Assembly (NCBI RefSeq): GCF_007833635.1
Contig: NZ_CP031125.1
Coordinates: forward strand, 992,001-1,056,000
Direction of reading: 5' to 3'
Source of the DNA: Candidatus Pelagibacter sp. FZCC0015
Lineage (GTDB): Bacteria > Pseudomonadota > Alphaproteobacteria > Pelagibacterales > Pelagibacteraceae
Length of the DNA: 64,000 nucleotides
Shown here in pieces: positions 34,573-43,760 of this stretch. A model generated the notes under the pieces. It searched no databases, was not told the origin of the DNA, and saw only the letters and a program-made list of their open reading frames with translations. The translations under genes were made by a program, and so were the position numbers. Numbering within the stretch: the first letter of the stretch is position 1; each line of letters opens with the position of its first letter.

Positions 34573-34985
34573 TGAAATCAAAATTTAAAGCGATGGTGTT
34601 ATCTTGTATGGATCCAAGATTTCAACATTTAGTACATAATCATTTAAAGAAAAAAAAATTAACAGGAAAATACAGTGCATTCACAATTGCAGGTGCAGCT
34701 GTTGGGGTTACACATAATAAATTCAAAAAATGGCATAAAACGTTTTATGACAATTTAGCAACCTCTATTAAATTACATAAAATAGAAAAATTAATTGTAA
34801 TTAATCATAAAGATTGTGGCGCAGCTAAAATTGCTAATGGAAATAAAGAATTTAGTCCGGTAAATGAAAAAAAAATTCATAAAGAGTCGTTTTCTAAAAT
34901 TAAAAAACAAATAAAAAAAAAATTTCCAAAATTGAAAGTAGAATTAAATTTAATTTCTTTGGATAGTAAAATTACTAAATTCTAA
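34572..34985 (+). CDS. Short beta-carbonic anhydrase-like protein
   Basis: A 137-residue protein from the ATG at 34572, which overlaps the SOUL stop as TGATG. It keeps the zinc and dyad residues of beta-carbonic anhydrases: Cys12-x-Asp14-x-Arg16 and His79-x-x-Cys82 (HKDCGA). It is much shorter than the usual 190-220 residues and lacks the C-terminal helices; the C-terminal 50 residues are lysine rich. It may be a minimal CO2/bicarbonate enzyme or a zinc protein that has changed function. It converges with the YbbP-like permease. Confidence 0.75.
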   Translation: MKSKFKAMVLSCMDPRFQHLVHNHLKKKKLTGKYSAFTIAGAAVGVTHNKFKKWHKTFYDNLATSIKLHKIEKLIVINHKDCGAAKIANGNKEFSPVNEKKIHKESFSKIKKQIKKKFPKLKVELNLISLDSKITKF

Positions 34986-37520
34986 TTATTGATTTCTTAT
35001 AAGGGGATAAACTTTAGGATTTAGATATTTTAAGTTTGTTAGCAATATTAAAATTAAAGTAACAAGGCCAATTGAAAATCCTAAATAGATTAAAACTTTA
35101 AAGTCAAACATCCACACTAGCTCAAAAATATTTTCCAAAATAAATTTTGAACCAATCACTGCAAAGAATATTGCAATTAAAATTACAGATTTAAAAATAA
35201 TGATGAATTCAATTAACGATGAAAAAACAATTTGTTTTTTTGAAAAACCTAAAATTTTAAATACTAGATTTTGATATTCTTTTACTTTTCCTTGAACCAT
35301 AATTGCGCTCGAAATTACAATTAAACCAATGACAATAGTAACTGCTGAAATTAAAGTAACTGCAATAAATACTTTATTCAAAACAGCTGTAACTTTAGAT
35401 AAATAATCTGCAATTTTTATCATTGATAAACTTGGCATGATTTCAAGCATTTCAGTTTCATCAAATTTATTTGAATTAAATTTTGCAGTAGCCAAATATT
35501 CGTGTGGAATATTTTTTGCAAATTGAGGATTAAATAACATTGCAAAGTTGATGCTTAAATCTCGATAATCCACCTCTCTGAAATTAATTACTTTTCCATC
35601 AATTTCACGCCCATAAACATTTAAAGTAAAAATATCACCTAACTGGATATTTAAATCTTTAGCAACTTTTGCATCTAAAGATATTTGAAGTTGATCTGGG
35701 TTTGATAAATCCCACCATTCACCTTGTAAAATTGGATTATCTTCAGGAACATTTTCTACCCATGATGACCTTCGTTCGCTACCAATTACCCAATAACTAT
35801 CATTATCTGGTTTAATATAAGTGTTAGGATCCACACCATTAATTTTAACAATTCCAGAAGATACCATTGGCACAATTTCAATAGATGCATTGGGATCCAT
35901 ATTTAAAATACCTTGCTCAAATTTCTCTCTTTCTCCTTTTTGAATACCGACGAAGAAATAATCAGGTGCAATATCTGGAATAGATTTAGCTATTTCTCTT
36001 TGAAAATTTGTACCAACTAAAGCTAATGTTAATAACAAAGTAACCCCTAAGCCAAGAGACATAACTGTAATGGGAGTTATACTTTTTGTTTGGGTAATAT
36101 TTTTAATTGAGACTTTTAAAGAAATTATTGAACTAGTTTTGAATTTTTTTAGGAAAAAAATAATTAATTTTGAAAGTAAGAAAAATACAATTAAACATAC
36201 AAAAAATGCAGCAAAGTAGCCCAAGCTATAAGAAGGCTGTTCAGATCCAACTGTGAATAATAAAATTAAGATAGATAATAAAACAAAGCTAAGAACAACT
36301 GATCTTTTAGAATAATAAAATTGAAGATTTTGAAATACGTTTCTAAATAAATTAGACGCTTTTACTTGATCAATAGAACTGATTGTTGGGATAGAAAAAA
36401 TTACTAGAACCAATAATCCCACTAAAAATATTTTTAAAAAATTTAGTAAAGAAAACACTGGATAAACATTCAATCCTAGTCCGTCAGATAAATATTTATC
36501 TGCTATTGGTACAATTAAAAAACTCGATCCATAAGCAACAACAGTGATGATAAATAAAAGTATAAATAACTGCAGATAATATAGGGTTTTAATATTGCCC
36601 GAATAAAAGCCAACTGCCTTTCTAACAGCTATTGACATGTTGTTTTGATTAATAAAAGAAAGCAGAGTATTTGCTATTCCAATACCCGCTATCAACATTG
36701 CACTGATAGATACAAGGGATAAAAATTGAGAAAAATTATTAATTATTCTTTTTATTCCACTTGCAGAATTTTCAGGATATCTAAGTTTAACTTTTTGATC
36801 GTCTTTAAAGATTTCTTCAATTCGTTTCTCAATTTCTTCTGGCTTATCATTTTGATTGAACTTTACTTTGTATTCATAGTTTAAAAAGCTTCCAATTCCA
36901 TTTAGTTTTAAAATTTCTAAAGTTTGTTTTCCTGCTAAAGCCCAATCGCCAAATGCAACAAATCCACTTACATCTGGCACTGATTTAATAATTCCAATTA
37001 CTTTAAAATTTTGATCTTGGACTTTTACTAATTCATTAATTTTAATATTCAGGGTTTTTGATAAACTTTCATTGATAAGGATAGTATTAGGTTCTCTTTG
37101 CATTCTTTCATAAGCACCAATTGGCTCATACACAACATTTCCATATAAAGGATATTTTTCATCTACAGTCTTAATTCTAGTAAATAATGATTTATTTTTT
37201 TCTCTGCCAGTAGTTGAAAGCATAGTACTGAACTCAATCATTTGAGAAACAGTTGCAAATTCTTTTACTTTGTCAACTAGATCTAAATTTCCTTGATTAC
37301 GATTGTAATCAATCTCTAAATCTCCACCCAAAAGAGCTTTAGCATTATCATTAAGTTCTTTTTTAAGACTATCCTCAATTGTGAAAATAGCACTTAAGAT
37401 AAAAAGACTTATAAATAGCGTAACAATGATACTAGAAATTTTATGATAATTTCTACTTAAGTCTTTTAAAGCATATTTAAAAATCAAACTAAATTCTGAA
37501 GGATTATTTAATTTTTCCAT
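34986..37520 (-). CDS. ybbP: ABC transporter permease, FtsX/YbbP-like
   Basis: An 844-residue membrane protein with two FtsX-like repeats. There is an N-terminal helix at about 25-45, a large periplasmic domain, then helices clustered near 270-380, a mid pair around 405-465, a second periplasmic domain, and C-terminal helices 715-835. This is the architecture of YbbP and related lipoprotein-release or MacB-like permeases. Its start overlaps the end of the ATPase gene by 17 bp. The YbbA-YbbP pair lies next to tesA here as it does in E. coli. Proposed functions are export or extraction of lipids or peptides, unproven. Confidence 0.88.
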   Translation of the reverse strand: MEKLNNPSEFSLIFKYALKDLSRNYHKISSIIVTLFISLFILSAIFTIEDSLKKELNDNAKALLGGDLEIDYNRNQGNLDLVDKVKEFATVSQMIEFSTMLSTTGREKNKSLFTRIKTVDEKYPLYGNVVYEPIGAYERMQREPNTILINESLSKTLNIKINELVKVQDQNFKVIGIIKSVPDVSGFVAFGDWALAGKQTLEILKLNGIGSFLNYEYKVKFNQNDKPEEIEKRIEEIFKDDQKVKLRYPENSASGIKRIINNFSQFLSLVSISAMLIAGIGIANTLLSFINQNNMSIAVRKAVGFYSGNIKTLYYLQLFILLFIITVVAYGSSFLIVPIADKYLSDGLGLNVYPVFSLLNFLKIFLVGLLVLVIFSIPTISSIDQVKASNLFRNVFQNLQFYYSKRSVVLSFVLLSILILLFTVGSEQPSYSLGYFAAFFVCLIVFFLLSKLIIFFLKKFKTSSIISLKVSIKNITQTKSITPITVMSLGLGVTLLLTLALVGTNFQREIAKSIPDIAPDYFFVGIQKGEREKFEQGILNMDPNASIEIVPMVSSGIVKINGVDPNTYIKPDNDSYWVIGSERRSSWVENVPEDNPILQGEWWDLSNPDQLQISLDAKVAKDLNIQLGDIFTLNVYGREIDGKVINFREVDYRDLSINFAMLFNPQFAKNIPHEYLATAKFNSNKFDETEMLEIMPSLSMIKIADYLSKVTAVLNKVFIAVTLISAVTIVIGLIVISSAIMVQGKVKEYQNLVFKILGFSKKQIVFSSLIEFIIIFKSVILIAIFFAVIGSKFILENIFELVWMFDFKVLIYLGFSIGLVTLILILLTNLKYLNPKVYPLIRNQ

Positions 37521-38169
37521 CTTTAATTTTTATTTTTCTTTTAGCTTTGTCAGCAAGTTTAGGATCATGAGTTACCATGATTAAAGACGAACCTTCTTCT
37601 TTTACATATTTAAATAAAATATTTGCAATCATGACAGAATTTTCAGTATCTAAGTTTCCGGTTGGTTCATCTGCTAAGATTAGTTCTGGTTTCATCGCAA
37701 TTGCTCTAGCTATAGCAACTCTTTGCTGTTCACCACCTGATAATTGACTTGGTAAATTATTAAAACGATGTTTCAAACCAAAACGATCTAATAAAATTTT
37801 TGCTTCTTTTTCAGGATTTTTAAAATTATTAAGTTCAAGGGTTAAAGCAACGTTTTCAACTGCTGTGTAATTAGGAATTAAATAAAACGATTGAAATATT
37901 ATTCCAATATTTTTCTTTCTTATCTCAGATACTTCATCTTCACTAAGGCCTGTTATTTCTTGATCATTAAAAATTATTTTACCAGAGGTTGGTTTTTCTA
38001 AGCCTCCAATTAACATTATTAAACTTGTTTTCCCTGAGCCACTTTCTCCAACTACTGAAACAGTTTCTTTTTTCTTAATATTTAAATCAATATTCTTTAA
38101 AACACTGATACTATCTTTGCCAGTTTGGTATTTGAGATTTATTTTTTTTAATTTAAGAAGAGCACTCAT
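37504..38169 (-). CDS. ybbA: ABC transporter ATPase (YbbA/LolD-like)
   Basis: A 221-residue ATPase from the ATG at 38169, which I prefer over an upstream in-frame start because it gives the usual short N-terminus MSALLKLKKINLKY. Walker A GESGSGKTS, signature LSGGEQQRVAIARA, Walker B LILADEPTGNLD and the switch His in MVTHDPKLA are intact. The family is the LolD/YbbA/MacB class that works with FtsX-like permeases. Its start codon shares two bases with the divergent tesA start. Confidence 0.92.
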   Translation of the reverse strand: MSALLKLKKINLKYQTGKDSISVLKNIDLNIKKKETVSVVGESGSGKTSLIMLIGGLEKPTSGKIIFNDQEITGLSEDEVSEIRKKNIGIIFQSFYLIPNYTAVENVALTLELNNFKNPEKEAKILLDRFGLKHRFNNLPSQLSGGEQQRVAIARAIAMKPELILADEPTGNLDTENSVMIANILFKYVKEEGSSLIMVTHDPKLADKAKRKIKIKDGKIK

Positions 38170-38779
38170 GAATAAAACTATATTTATTAAAATTTTGATA
38201 TTCTTTCTAGTGCACATAAACGCAAGTGCAATAGAAAAGGTAGTTTTATTCGGCGATAGTTTGATGGCTGGTTATGGATTACCTAAAGAACATCATTTAT
38301 CAATAGTTTTAGAAAACAATCTTAAACAAGCTGGTTTAAATATTAAAGTTATTAATGGAAGTGTCTCTGGAAGTACATCATCAGGTGGATTGAATAGAGC
38401 AGATTGGAGTTTATCAGAGCCAGGTATTGATTTAATTATTTTAGGATTAGGAGCCAATGATATGCTTAGAGGGATTCAACCAGAGGAAACAGAAAGAAAT
38501 TTAGAACAAATAATAAAAGTTGCTCAGAATAAAAAAATTAAAATTATTTTAGCTGGAATGGTGGCTCCAGATACTCATGGGGCAAAATACAAAAAAGAGT
38601 TTGATGCTATTTATCCAAAGTTATCAAAAAAATATAATTTAGCATTAATCCCATTTCTTCTTGAAGGTGTGGCACTTAATCCAAGTTTGAATCAACAAGA
38701 TGGTATACACCCCAACAAAGATGGAACAATTAAAGTAAGTGAAACAATTAAAAAAACTATTATTAATATAATTAATTAA
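38168..38779 (+). CDS. tesA: Acyl-CoA thioesterase I / lysophospholipase (SGNH hydrolase, TesA)
   Basis: A 203-residue secreted hydrolase from the ATG at 38168, chosen because it opens with a proper signal peptide MNKTIFIKILIFFLVHINASA. The SGNH blocks are FGDSLMAGYG (nucleophile Ser), NGSVSGSTSSGG, LGLGANDMLRG and the catalytic DGIHPN. It cleaves fatty acyl thioesters or lysophospholipids in the periplasm. Its start overlaps the divergent ybbA start (CATG), leaving no intergenic DNA, so each promoter must lie inside the other gene. A 151-residue secreted unknown follows directly. Confidence 0.92.
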   Translation: MNKTIFIKILIFFLVHINASAIEKVVLFGDSLMAGYGLPKEHHLSIVLENNLKQAGLNIKVINGSVSGSTSSGGLNRADWSLSEPGIDLIILGLGANDMLRGIQPEETERNLEQIIKVAQNKKIKIILAGMVAPDTHGAKYKKEFDAIYPKLSKKYNLALIPFLLEGVALNPSLNQQDGIHPNKDGTIKVSETIKKTIINIIN

Positions 38780-39235
38780 ATGAAAATCTTTCTATCAATA
38801 TTTAGCTTATTATGTTGCTTTAATTTTGCTCAAGCTCAAAATACAAATATTACTTTAAATTCTGAATTAAACTTAAATTGTAAATTTGAAAAAGTAATTT
38901 TAAAAAATCCAGACCATAACTTTGAATCTTTCACAAAAGATCAAATTAAAAGAAAAGATATTAATAAATTAATAATCGAGTCTAAAACACCAGATGTTCT
39001 AAATGTTAAAAATTTATCAGAATTTTTTAATAAAATTGATTTAGAAGTTAAAATTTCAAATAAGGATATATTCTTAATTCAAGCATTTGATAAAGAGAGG
39101 AATTATTCTGAGTCTGCAGTCTATACTAGAAAAACAGGCGAACTTATTCACGAAATCACAACCAACATAAAACAAGAGGAAAAAGAAAAAGATATTTCTT
39201 TTTATAGTTGTAAAAATAACAACAAAGACACTTAA
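38780..39235 (+). CDS. Secreted hypothetical protein, 151 residues
   Basis: I do not recognise this gene. It begins with a signal peptide MKIFLSIFSLLCCFNFAQA and encodes a mature part of about 132 residues rich in Lys, Asn and Ile. Two Cys (LNCKFE near 33 and FYSCKN near 145) could form one disulfide. The ATG directly follows the tesA stop, so it is probably cotranscribed with tesA. Periplasmic location is likely. Confidence 0.65.
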   Translation: MKIFLSIFSLLCCFNFAQAQNTNITLNSELNLNCKFEKVILKNPDHNFESFTKDQIKRKDINKLIIESKTPDVLNVKNLSEFFNKIDLEVKISNKDIFLIQAFDKERNYSESAVYTRKTGELIHEITTNIKQEEKEKDISFYSCKNNNKDT

Positions 39236-39275
39236 GACCAAAGACTCTAATTCTAATATTTGATAATATTAAAAT

Positions 39276-39824
39276 ATGAAGAAGTTATTCTTAATAATTT
39301 TGGTTTATTTATTTTCACAGGTTAGCTCTTTTGCAAACGAAAGGGATACCAGACTGAACCAGTTGTTTAATGAGTTAAAAGCAAATAAATCGAAAGTAGC
39401 TTTTATAATTGAACAAGAAATTTGGGCTTTATGGAGTACCCATCCAACAGATGAAAAACTTACTGCAAGATTAGAGGAGGGCTCTCAATTTGTGAGAGAT
39501 CAAAACTATATAAAAGCAAAAGATATTTTTACTGAAGTTATTAATCTAGATCAAAGTTGGGCTGAAGCTTGGAATAAAAGAGCAACTGTGCTTTATATGC
39601 TAGGAGAATTTCAAAAATCTCAAGATGATATAGATCAAGTATTAGCCTTAGAACAAAGACACTTTGGGGCTTTAGCAGGACAGGGTTTGGTAAATATTCA
39701 GCTTAAGAATTATGAAAAAGCAATTAGAAGTTATGAACAAGCACAAGAAATTTATCCTGCTATGAGATCACCAAAAATAATGATTAAGCAAATTGAAGAA
39801 TTAATGAAACAACAAACAATATAA
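39276..39824 (+). CDS. Secreted tetratricopeptide-repeat protein
   Basis: A 182-residue protein with a signal peptide (first 20 residues, ending SFANE). From about residue 70 to 170 it has three TPR units, for example NYIKAKDIFTEVINLDQSWAEAWNKRATVLYMLGEFQKSQDDIDQVL and NYEKAIRSYEQAQEIYP (given as regions 77-123 and 145-161). TPRs are protein-docking modules. Its stop overlaps the SRAP gene start (TAATG). Confidence 0.82.
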   Translation: MKKLFLIILVYLFSQVSSFANERDTRLNQLFNELKANKSKVAFIIEQEIWALWSTHPTDEKLTARLEEGSQFVRDQNYIKAKDIFTEVINLDQSWAEAWNKRATVLYMLGEFQKSQDDIDQVLALEQRHFGALAGQGLVNIQLKNYEKAIRSYEQAQEIYPAMRSPKIMIKQIEELMKQQTI

Positions 39825-40444
39825 TGTGTGGAAGATACGTAGTAAAAAACCCTGTAACCAAAACAAATAAATTAGTGAAATCAGCAATTCAGGTTGAAGA
39901 TACTGAAAACTATAATGCTCATCCGTATCAGAAACTACCTGTAATAAAAAAATATAAAAATGGAAATACTTTAGAAAATCTACAGTGGGGCTTGGTACCT
40001 AGTTGGGCTAAAGATAAAGATTTTAAAGCTTTAATTAATGCAAGGTTAGAGACTATTGATGAAAAAATTTCTTTTAAAAAACTAATAAAAAACAACCGAT
40101 GTGTTGCTGTGGCAGATGGTTTTTATGAATGGAAAAGAGAAGAGAAAGAAAAAACTCCCCATTATTTTACTCGTGAAGATACAAATCCTATTTATTTTGC
40201 TGGGATATTTGAAAATGATCAGTTTTGTTTAATTACAGAGGAAGCAAAAGAAAATATAAATGAAATTCATCACAGACAACCAGTTATTTTAAACCAAGCT
40301 GATATTAATCGTTATTTAAATTTAGAATTACAAGGTTCAGCGTTTTTAAAAGAACGTAAAATTTCAAATTTAATTTTTCATGAAGTATCAAAAGATGTTA
40401 ATAAACCTACAAATAACAGCGCTTCTCTAATTCAAAAAGTATAA
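39824..40444 (+). CDS. yedK: SRAP/YedK family abasic-site-processing protein
   Basis: A 206-residue SRAP domain protein, the bacterial counterpart of HMCES. Cys2 (MCGRY) is the residue that forms the covalent thiazolidine link with abasic sites in single-stranded DNA. Other signature parts are WGLVPSWAKD near 57-66, NARLETI, FYEWKR near 101-106 and the His in HHRQPVIL near 148-155. It protects replication forks at abasic sites. The first Met must be removed to expose Cys2. It converges with the DEAD-box helicase gene. Confidence 0.93.
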   Translation: MCGRYVVKNPVTKTNKLVKSAIQVEDTENYNAHPYQKLPVIKKYKNGNTLENLQWGLVPSWAKDKDFKALINARLETIDEKISFKKLIKNNRCVAVADGFYEWKREEKEKTPHYFTREDTNPIYFAGIFENDQFCLITEEAKENINEIHHRQPVILNQADINRYLNLELQGSAFLKERKISNLIFHEVSKDVNKPTNNSASLIQKV

Positions 40445-40446
40445 TT

Positions 40447-41742
40447 TTATTTACGTTTATTTTTCTTAAATCTAAAATTTTTAGGTCTTTTTCTATTTTT
40501 AAATTTTCTTTTATTATTTTTATTTTCGAATTTTTTAAATTTCTTCTTTTTACTTAATTTATTATTAGAAAATTTCTTTTTAAATTTATTTTTAAATTTA
40601 TTTTTTTTATTAAATTTCTTTCCTTTTTGATTATTTGGTTTTGCTTCTTCTTTAACTTTAAAGTCTGGATCAATTAGTTTTTGAATTGATCTCCACATAT
40701 TTCTGTCATTGTTAGTCAAAAAAGTTAAAGCCGAACCATCTTTTCCTGCTCTACCAGTTCTTCCTATTCGATGAATATAATCTTCTGGTACTTGCGGTAG
40801 ATCATAATTAATTACATGTTTTATAACCGGTATATCTAATCCACGTGCGGCTACATCAGTTGCAACTAAAATTCGACTGTTACCATTTCTAAAACCTTTA
40901 ATTACACGATCTCTTTTACTTTGTCTTAGATTTCCGTGAATAGCATCAGCTTTATGTCCATCATATTTTAATCGCTTAACTATTTTATCAGCACCATGTT
41001 TAGTCTTCACAAAAACTAAAATAGAACCAGTTCTTTCAACTAACTGATTTATTAGTTCATGATATTTTTTATCAGGTGTAATCTGAAAAGTTTCTTGTTT
41101 AATTTTTTCAATTGGTGTTGATAAAGATCCAACTGAAACTCTTTCAGGATTATTAAGATATTTTTGTGAAATTTTTAAAATATTTTCAGGTAAAGTAGCT
41201 GAAAATAATAATGTTTGATGTTTCTTTGGCACGAATTTTAAAATCAATTCAATTTGCGGGGTAAAACCCATATCTAACATTCGATCAGTTTCATCAAGAA
41301 CCAGGTAATTTACTTTTGATAGATTTAAACTTTTACGCTCAATGTGATCATTAATTCTTCCTGGTGTTCCAACAATAATTCTTGCTCTTTTATTTAGTTG
41401 TCTGAGTTGTTTTTGCATACTCTCACCACCAATTAAAAGAGCATTTCCAATCCCTATCTCTCTAACATTTAACTTTAAAACTGTTTCCATTACTTGAGTT
41501 GCAAGTTCTCTTGTTGGACAAATAATTAGTGCCATCGCTTGTTTGTCTTTAAGAAGTTTGTTCAACATTGGGATCGTAAAAGCTAAGGTTTTACCAGTAC
41601 CTGTTTGTGCGGTACCTAGAACATCTTTTCCTTCTAAACTAATTGGTATCGATTGACTTTGAATAGGTGTTGGAACTTTAAAATCAGCTAATTCAATTGA
41701 TTTTTTTAATTTGCTTTCGATATTGAGATCAGAGAAATTCAT
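40447..41742 (-). CDS. rhlE: DEAD-box RNA helicase (RhlE-like)
   Basis: A 431-residue helicase. The Q-motif is near residues 21-28 (FKVPTPIQ), motif I AQTGTGKT at 45-52, Ia PTRELA, motif II DETD at 150-153, motif III SAT, and motif VI HRIGRTGR. Motif II has Thr where DEAD has Ala; the catalytic acidic residues are kept. The tail from about residue 375 is almost wholly Lys, Asn and Phe, a disordered RNA-binding extension. It likely helps in ribosome assembly or mRNA turnover. It converges with yedK. Confidence 0.92.
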   Translation of the reverse strand: MNFSDLNIESKLKKSIELADFKVPTPIQSQSIPISLEGKDVLGTAQTGTGKTLAFTIPMLNKLLKDKQAMALIICPTRELATQVMETVLKLNVREIGIGNALLIGGESMQKQLRQLNKRARIIVGTPGRINDHIERKSLNLSKVNYLVLDETDRMLDMGFTPQIELILKFVPKKHQTLLFSATLPENILKISQKYLNNPERVSVGSLSTPIEKIKQETFQITPDKKYHELINQLVERTGSILVFVKTKHGADKIVKRLKYDGHKADAIHGNLRQSKRDRVIKGFRNGNSRILVATDVAARGLDIPVIKHVINYDLPQVPEDYIHRIGRTGRAGKDGSALTFLTNNDRNMWRSIQKLIDPDFKVKEEAKPNNQKGKKFNKKNKFKNKFKKKFSNNKLSKKKKFKKFENKNNKRKFKNRKRPKNFRFKKNKRK

Positions 41743-41822
41743 TATGTAGGGAAGATATATTTATGTAATTGAGTGACTGCTTATATCTTTTTGCACCAAA
41801 TACAACAAATAGTTTGAAAAGA

Positions 41823-42308
41823 TTAATCTCTAAAATTTACAAAGTCTATTGGAAGACCTATATCAATTCCTTTGATTGCAGCGATAGCTTCTTGAAGATC
41901 ATCTTTCTTTTTGCCATCTACTCTTAATTCATCGCCTTGGATTTTAATTTGAATTTTAAGTTTAAGTTTTTTTATGTCAGCAATAACTTTTTTAGCATTT
42001 TCTTGGCTAATTCCTTCTTTTAATTCACTTACTTGTCTAATAGATCCTCCTGACGCTCCTTCAGAGCTTTTAACTTCTAAAACCCTTGGATCTACTTTTC
42101 TTCTAACTAAATGGGTTTGTAATAATTCATTTACTTGCTTTAATTTTAATTCATCAGGGGCAATGGTAGTCACCGTTTTATCTTTTCGTTCAATTGAAAT
42201 ATAAAGTCCTTTAAAATCATAACGATTACTAATTTCTCTTAAACAATTAGCTAAAGCGTTATCAAATTCTTGATAATTAATTTTGCTTATTACATCAAAT
42301 GACGGCAT
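41823..42308 (-). CDS. yajQ: YajQ family nucleotide-binding protein
   Basis: A 161-residue YajQ protein of normal length. Typical segments are the N-terminal MPSFDVISKINYQEFDNAL, EISNRYDFKG near 25-34, the central KRKVDPRVLEV-like region RRKVDPRVLEVKSS and the C-terminal INFRD-like VNFRD. The family has two ferredoxin-like RNP folds and binds nucleic acid or nucleotide; some members bind cyclic di-GMP. Its role in this organism is not known. A 37-residue membrane ORF is divergent 20 bp away. Confidence 0.94.
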   Translation of the reverse strand: MPSFDVISKINYQEFDNALANCLREISNRYDFKGLYISIERKDKTVTTIAPDELKLKQVNELLQTHLVRRKVDPRVLEVKSSEGASGGSIRQVSELKEGISQENAKKVIADIKKLKLKIQIKIQGDELRVDGKKKDDLQEAIAAIKGIDIGLPIDFVNFRD

Positions 42309-42328
42309 AATATATTTATATAATAATT

Positions 42329-42442
42329 ATGTTTGAGCTTATAGATATATTTTTTAATCAATATTTGAGGATTTTCGTAGGTATTGTATTGATTGGTCTT
42401 ATTTTGTTTTCTTTATATTACAAATTTAAAGACAAAAAGTAA
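42329..42442 (+). CDS. Small single-pass membrane protein, 37 residues
   Basis: The ATG at 42329 gives a 37-residue peptide with one hydrophobic helix (about residues 11-29) followed by a basic tail YYKFKDKK. It is divergent from yajQ and lies 48 bp upstream of rseP on the same strand. The inside-positive end suggests an N-out, C-in topology. No family is recognised; single-pass peptides this small are hard to confirm from one genome. Confidence 0.45.
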   Translation: MFELIDIFFNQYLRIFVGIVLIGLILFSLYYKFKDKK

Positions 42443-42490
42443 CAGAATGCGGGGTTGTGAATAAATTAATAATCATTTAAAATTTAAAAT

Positions 42491-43603
42491 ATGCTTAGTT
42501 ATATAATACCTTTTTTAATTTTAATTCTTGTAGTTGTATTTATTCATGAATATGGACATTATTATTTCGCAAGAAGATATGGTGTAGGTGTAACTGATTT
42601 TTCAATTGGGTTTGGTAAAGAATTATTTGGTTGGAACGATAAATTTGGAACAAGATGGAAAATTTGTGCAATTCCTTTAGGTGGATATGTAAAATTTTTT
42701 GGAGATAGAAATGTTTATTCACAAGCTGACCACCAAGAAATTTTAGATAAATATAACGAAGAAGAACGAGAAAAATTATTTATTTTAAAACCTTTATACC
42801 AGAGAGTTTTAATTGTATTTGGTGGTCCTTTAGCTAATTTTTTACTAGCTTTATTAATTTTTTTTTCAATTTATACCTTTGTGGGTAAAGATTTTACTCC
42901 TGCAGTCATAAACGAAGTTCAAAAAGATAGTCCAGCAATGGCAGGAGGTCTAAAAGCAGAGGATATAATTTTAGAAATAGACGGTAATGAAGTGAAAAGC
43001 ATTATGGAGGTTTCTAAATTTATCACCATGTCTACTGGTGATTTTATAGACTTTAAAGTTAAGCGTTCTTATGATGAATTAATATTAAAAGTTAAACCCA
43101 ATATAGTTGAAGGTGATGATGGATTGGGTAATAAAATAAACAAAAGAATGGTTGGCATTAAGCTTGGTGCTTATAATAATAAAGTTAACCATGTTAAATT
43201 AGGACCTGCTCAAGCTTTATATCATGCAGGTTATGAAGTTTATTTTGTAAGCGTTTCCTCATTAAAATACATCGGAGGAATGATTTTAGGTAAAGCAGAT
43301 ACTTCTCAATTAGGAGGCCCAATTAGAATTGCTAAAATTTCTGGACAAGTTGCAACCTTTGGAGTGTTGGCTTTCATTAGTATGATGGCTTATATTTCAA
43401 TAAGTTTAGGACTTATTAATCTATTTCCAATACCAATGTTAGATGGAGGACACTTAATGTTTTATGCATTTGAGAAAGTTTTAGGCCGACCTTTATCTCA
43501 AAAAACTCAAGAGGGTTTTTTTCGAATCGGATTGTTTTTGTTGCTATCATTAATGTTTTTCACCACATTTAATGATCTAAAAGACCTAGGTTTATTTAGA
43601 TAA
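42491..43603 (+). CDS. rseP: Site-2 zinc metalloprotease RseP
   Basis: A 370-residue intramembrane protease. The zinc motif HEYGH is at residues 19-23 in the first helix, a PDZ domain covers about 125-205, and the second active-site motif FPIPMLDGGH lies near 316-325. Bacterial RseP cuts anti-sigma factors and leftover signal peptides in the membrane. This version has only one clear PDZ domain and is about 80 residues shorter than the E. coli enzyme, as is common in alphaproteobacteria. It is followed by 157 bp of non-coding DNA before the HU gene. Confidence 0.93.
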   Translation: MLSYIIPFLILILVVVFIHEYGHYYFARRYGVGVTDFSIGFGKELFGWNDKFGTRWKICAIPLGGYVKFFGDRNVYSQADHQEILDKYNEEEREKLFILKPLYQRVLIVFGGPLANFLLALLIFFSIYTFVGKDFTPAVINEVQKDSPAMAGGLKAEDIILEIDGNEVKSIMEVSKFITMSTGDFIDFKVKRSYDELILKVKPNIVEGDDGLGNKINKRMVGIKLGAYNNKVNHVKLGPAQALYHAGYEVYFVSVSSLKYIGGMILGKADTSQLGGPIRIAKISGQVATFGVLAFISMMAYISISLGLINLFPIPMLDGGHLMFYAFEKVLGRPLSQKTQEGFFRIGLFLLLSLMFFTTFNDLKDLGLFR

Positions 43604-43703
43604 TTCACATTCTAAAACGTTTAAAAAAGTCAATAAACTCAACATTTATTTAAGTTTTTACAAGATATTGTGTGTTTTAAAAAATTTAACACTAAAAAAA
43701 AGC

Positions 43704-43734
43704 TTGATTTATCAACGTTTATGACAAGTATAAA
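43704..43734 (+). promoter_or_regulatory. Candidate sigma-70 promoter of the HU gene
   Basis: TTGATT (43704-43709) and TATAAA (43729-43734) are separated by 19 bp, and the HU ATG follows 26 bp later with a CGGAG Shine-Dalgarno. The spacing is longer than ideal and the region is AT rich, so this is only a candidate. Confidence 0.35.
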
Positions 43735-43760
43735 TATTAACCAACAAAACCGGAGCTAAA

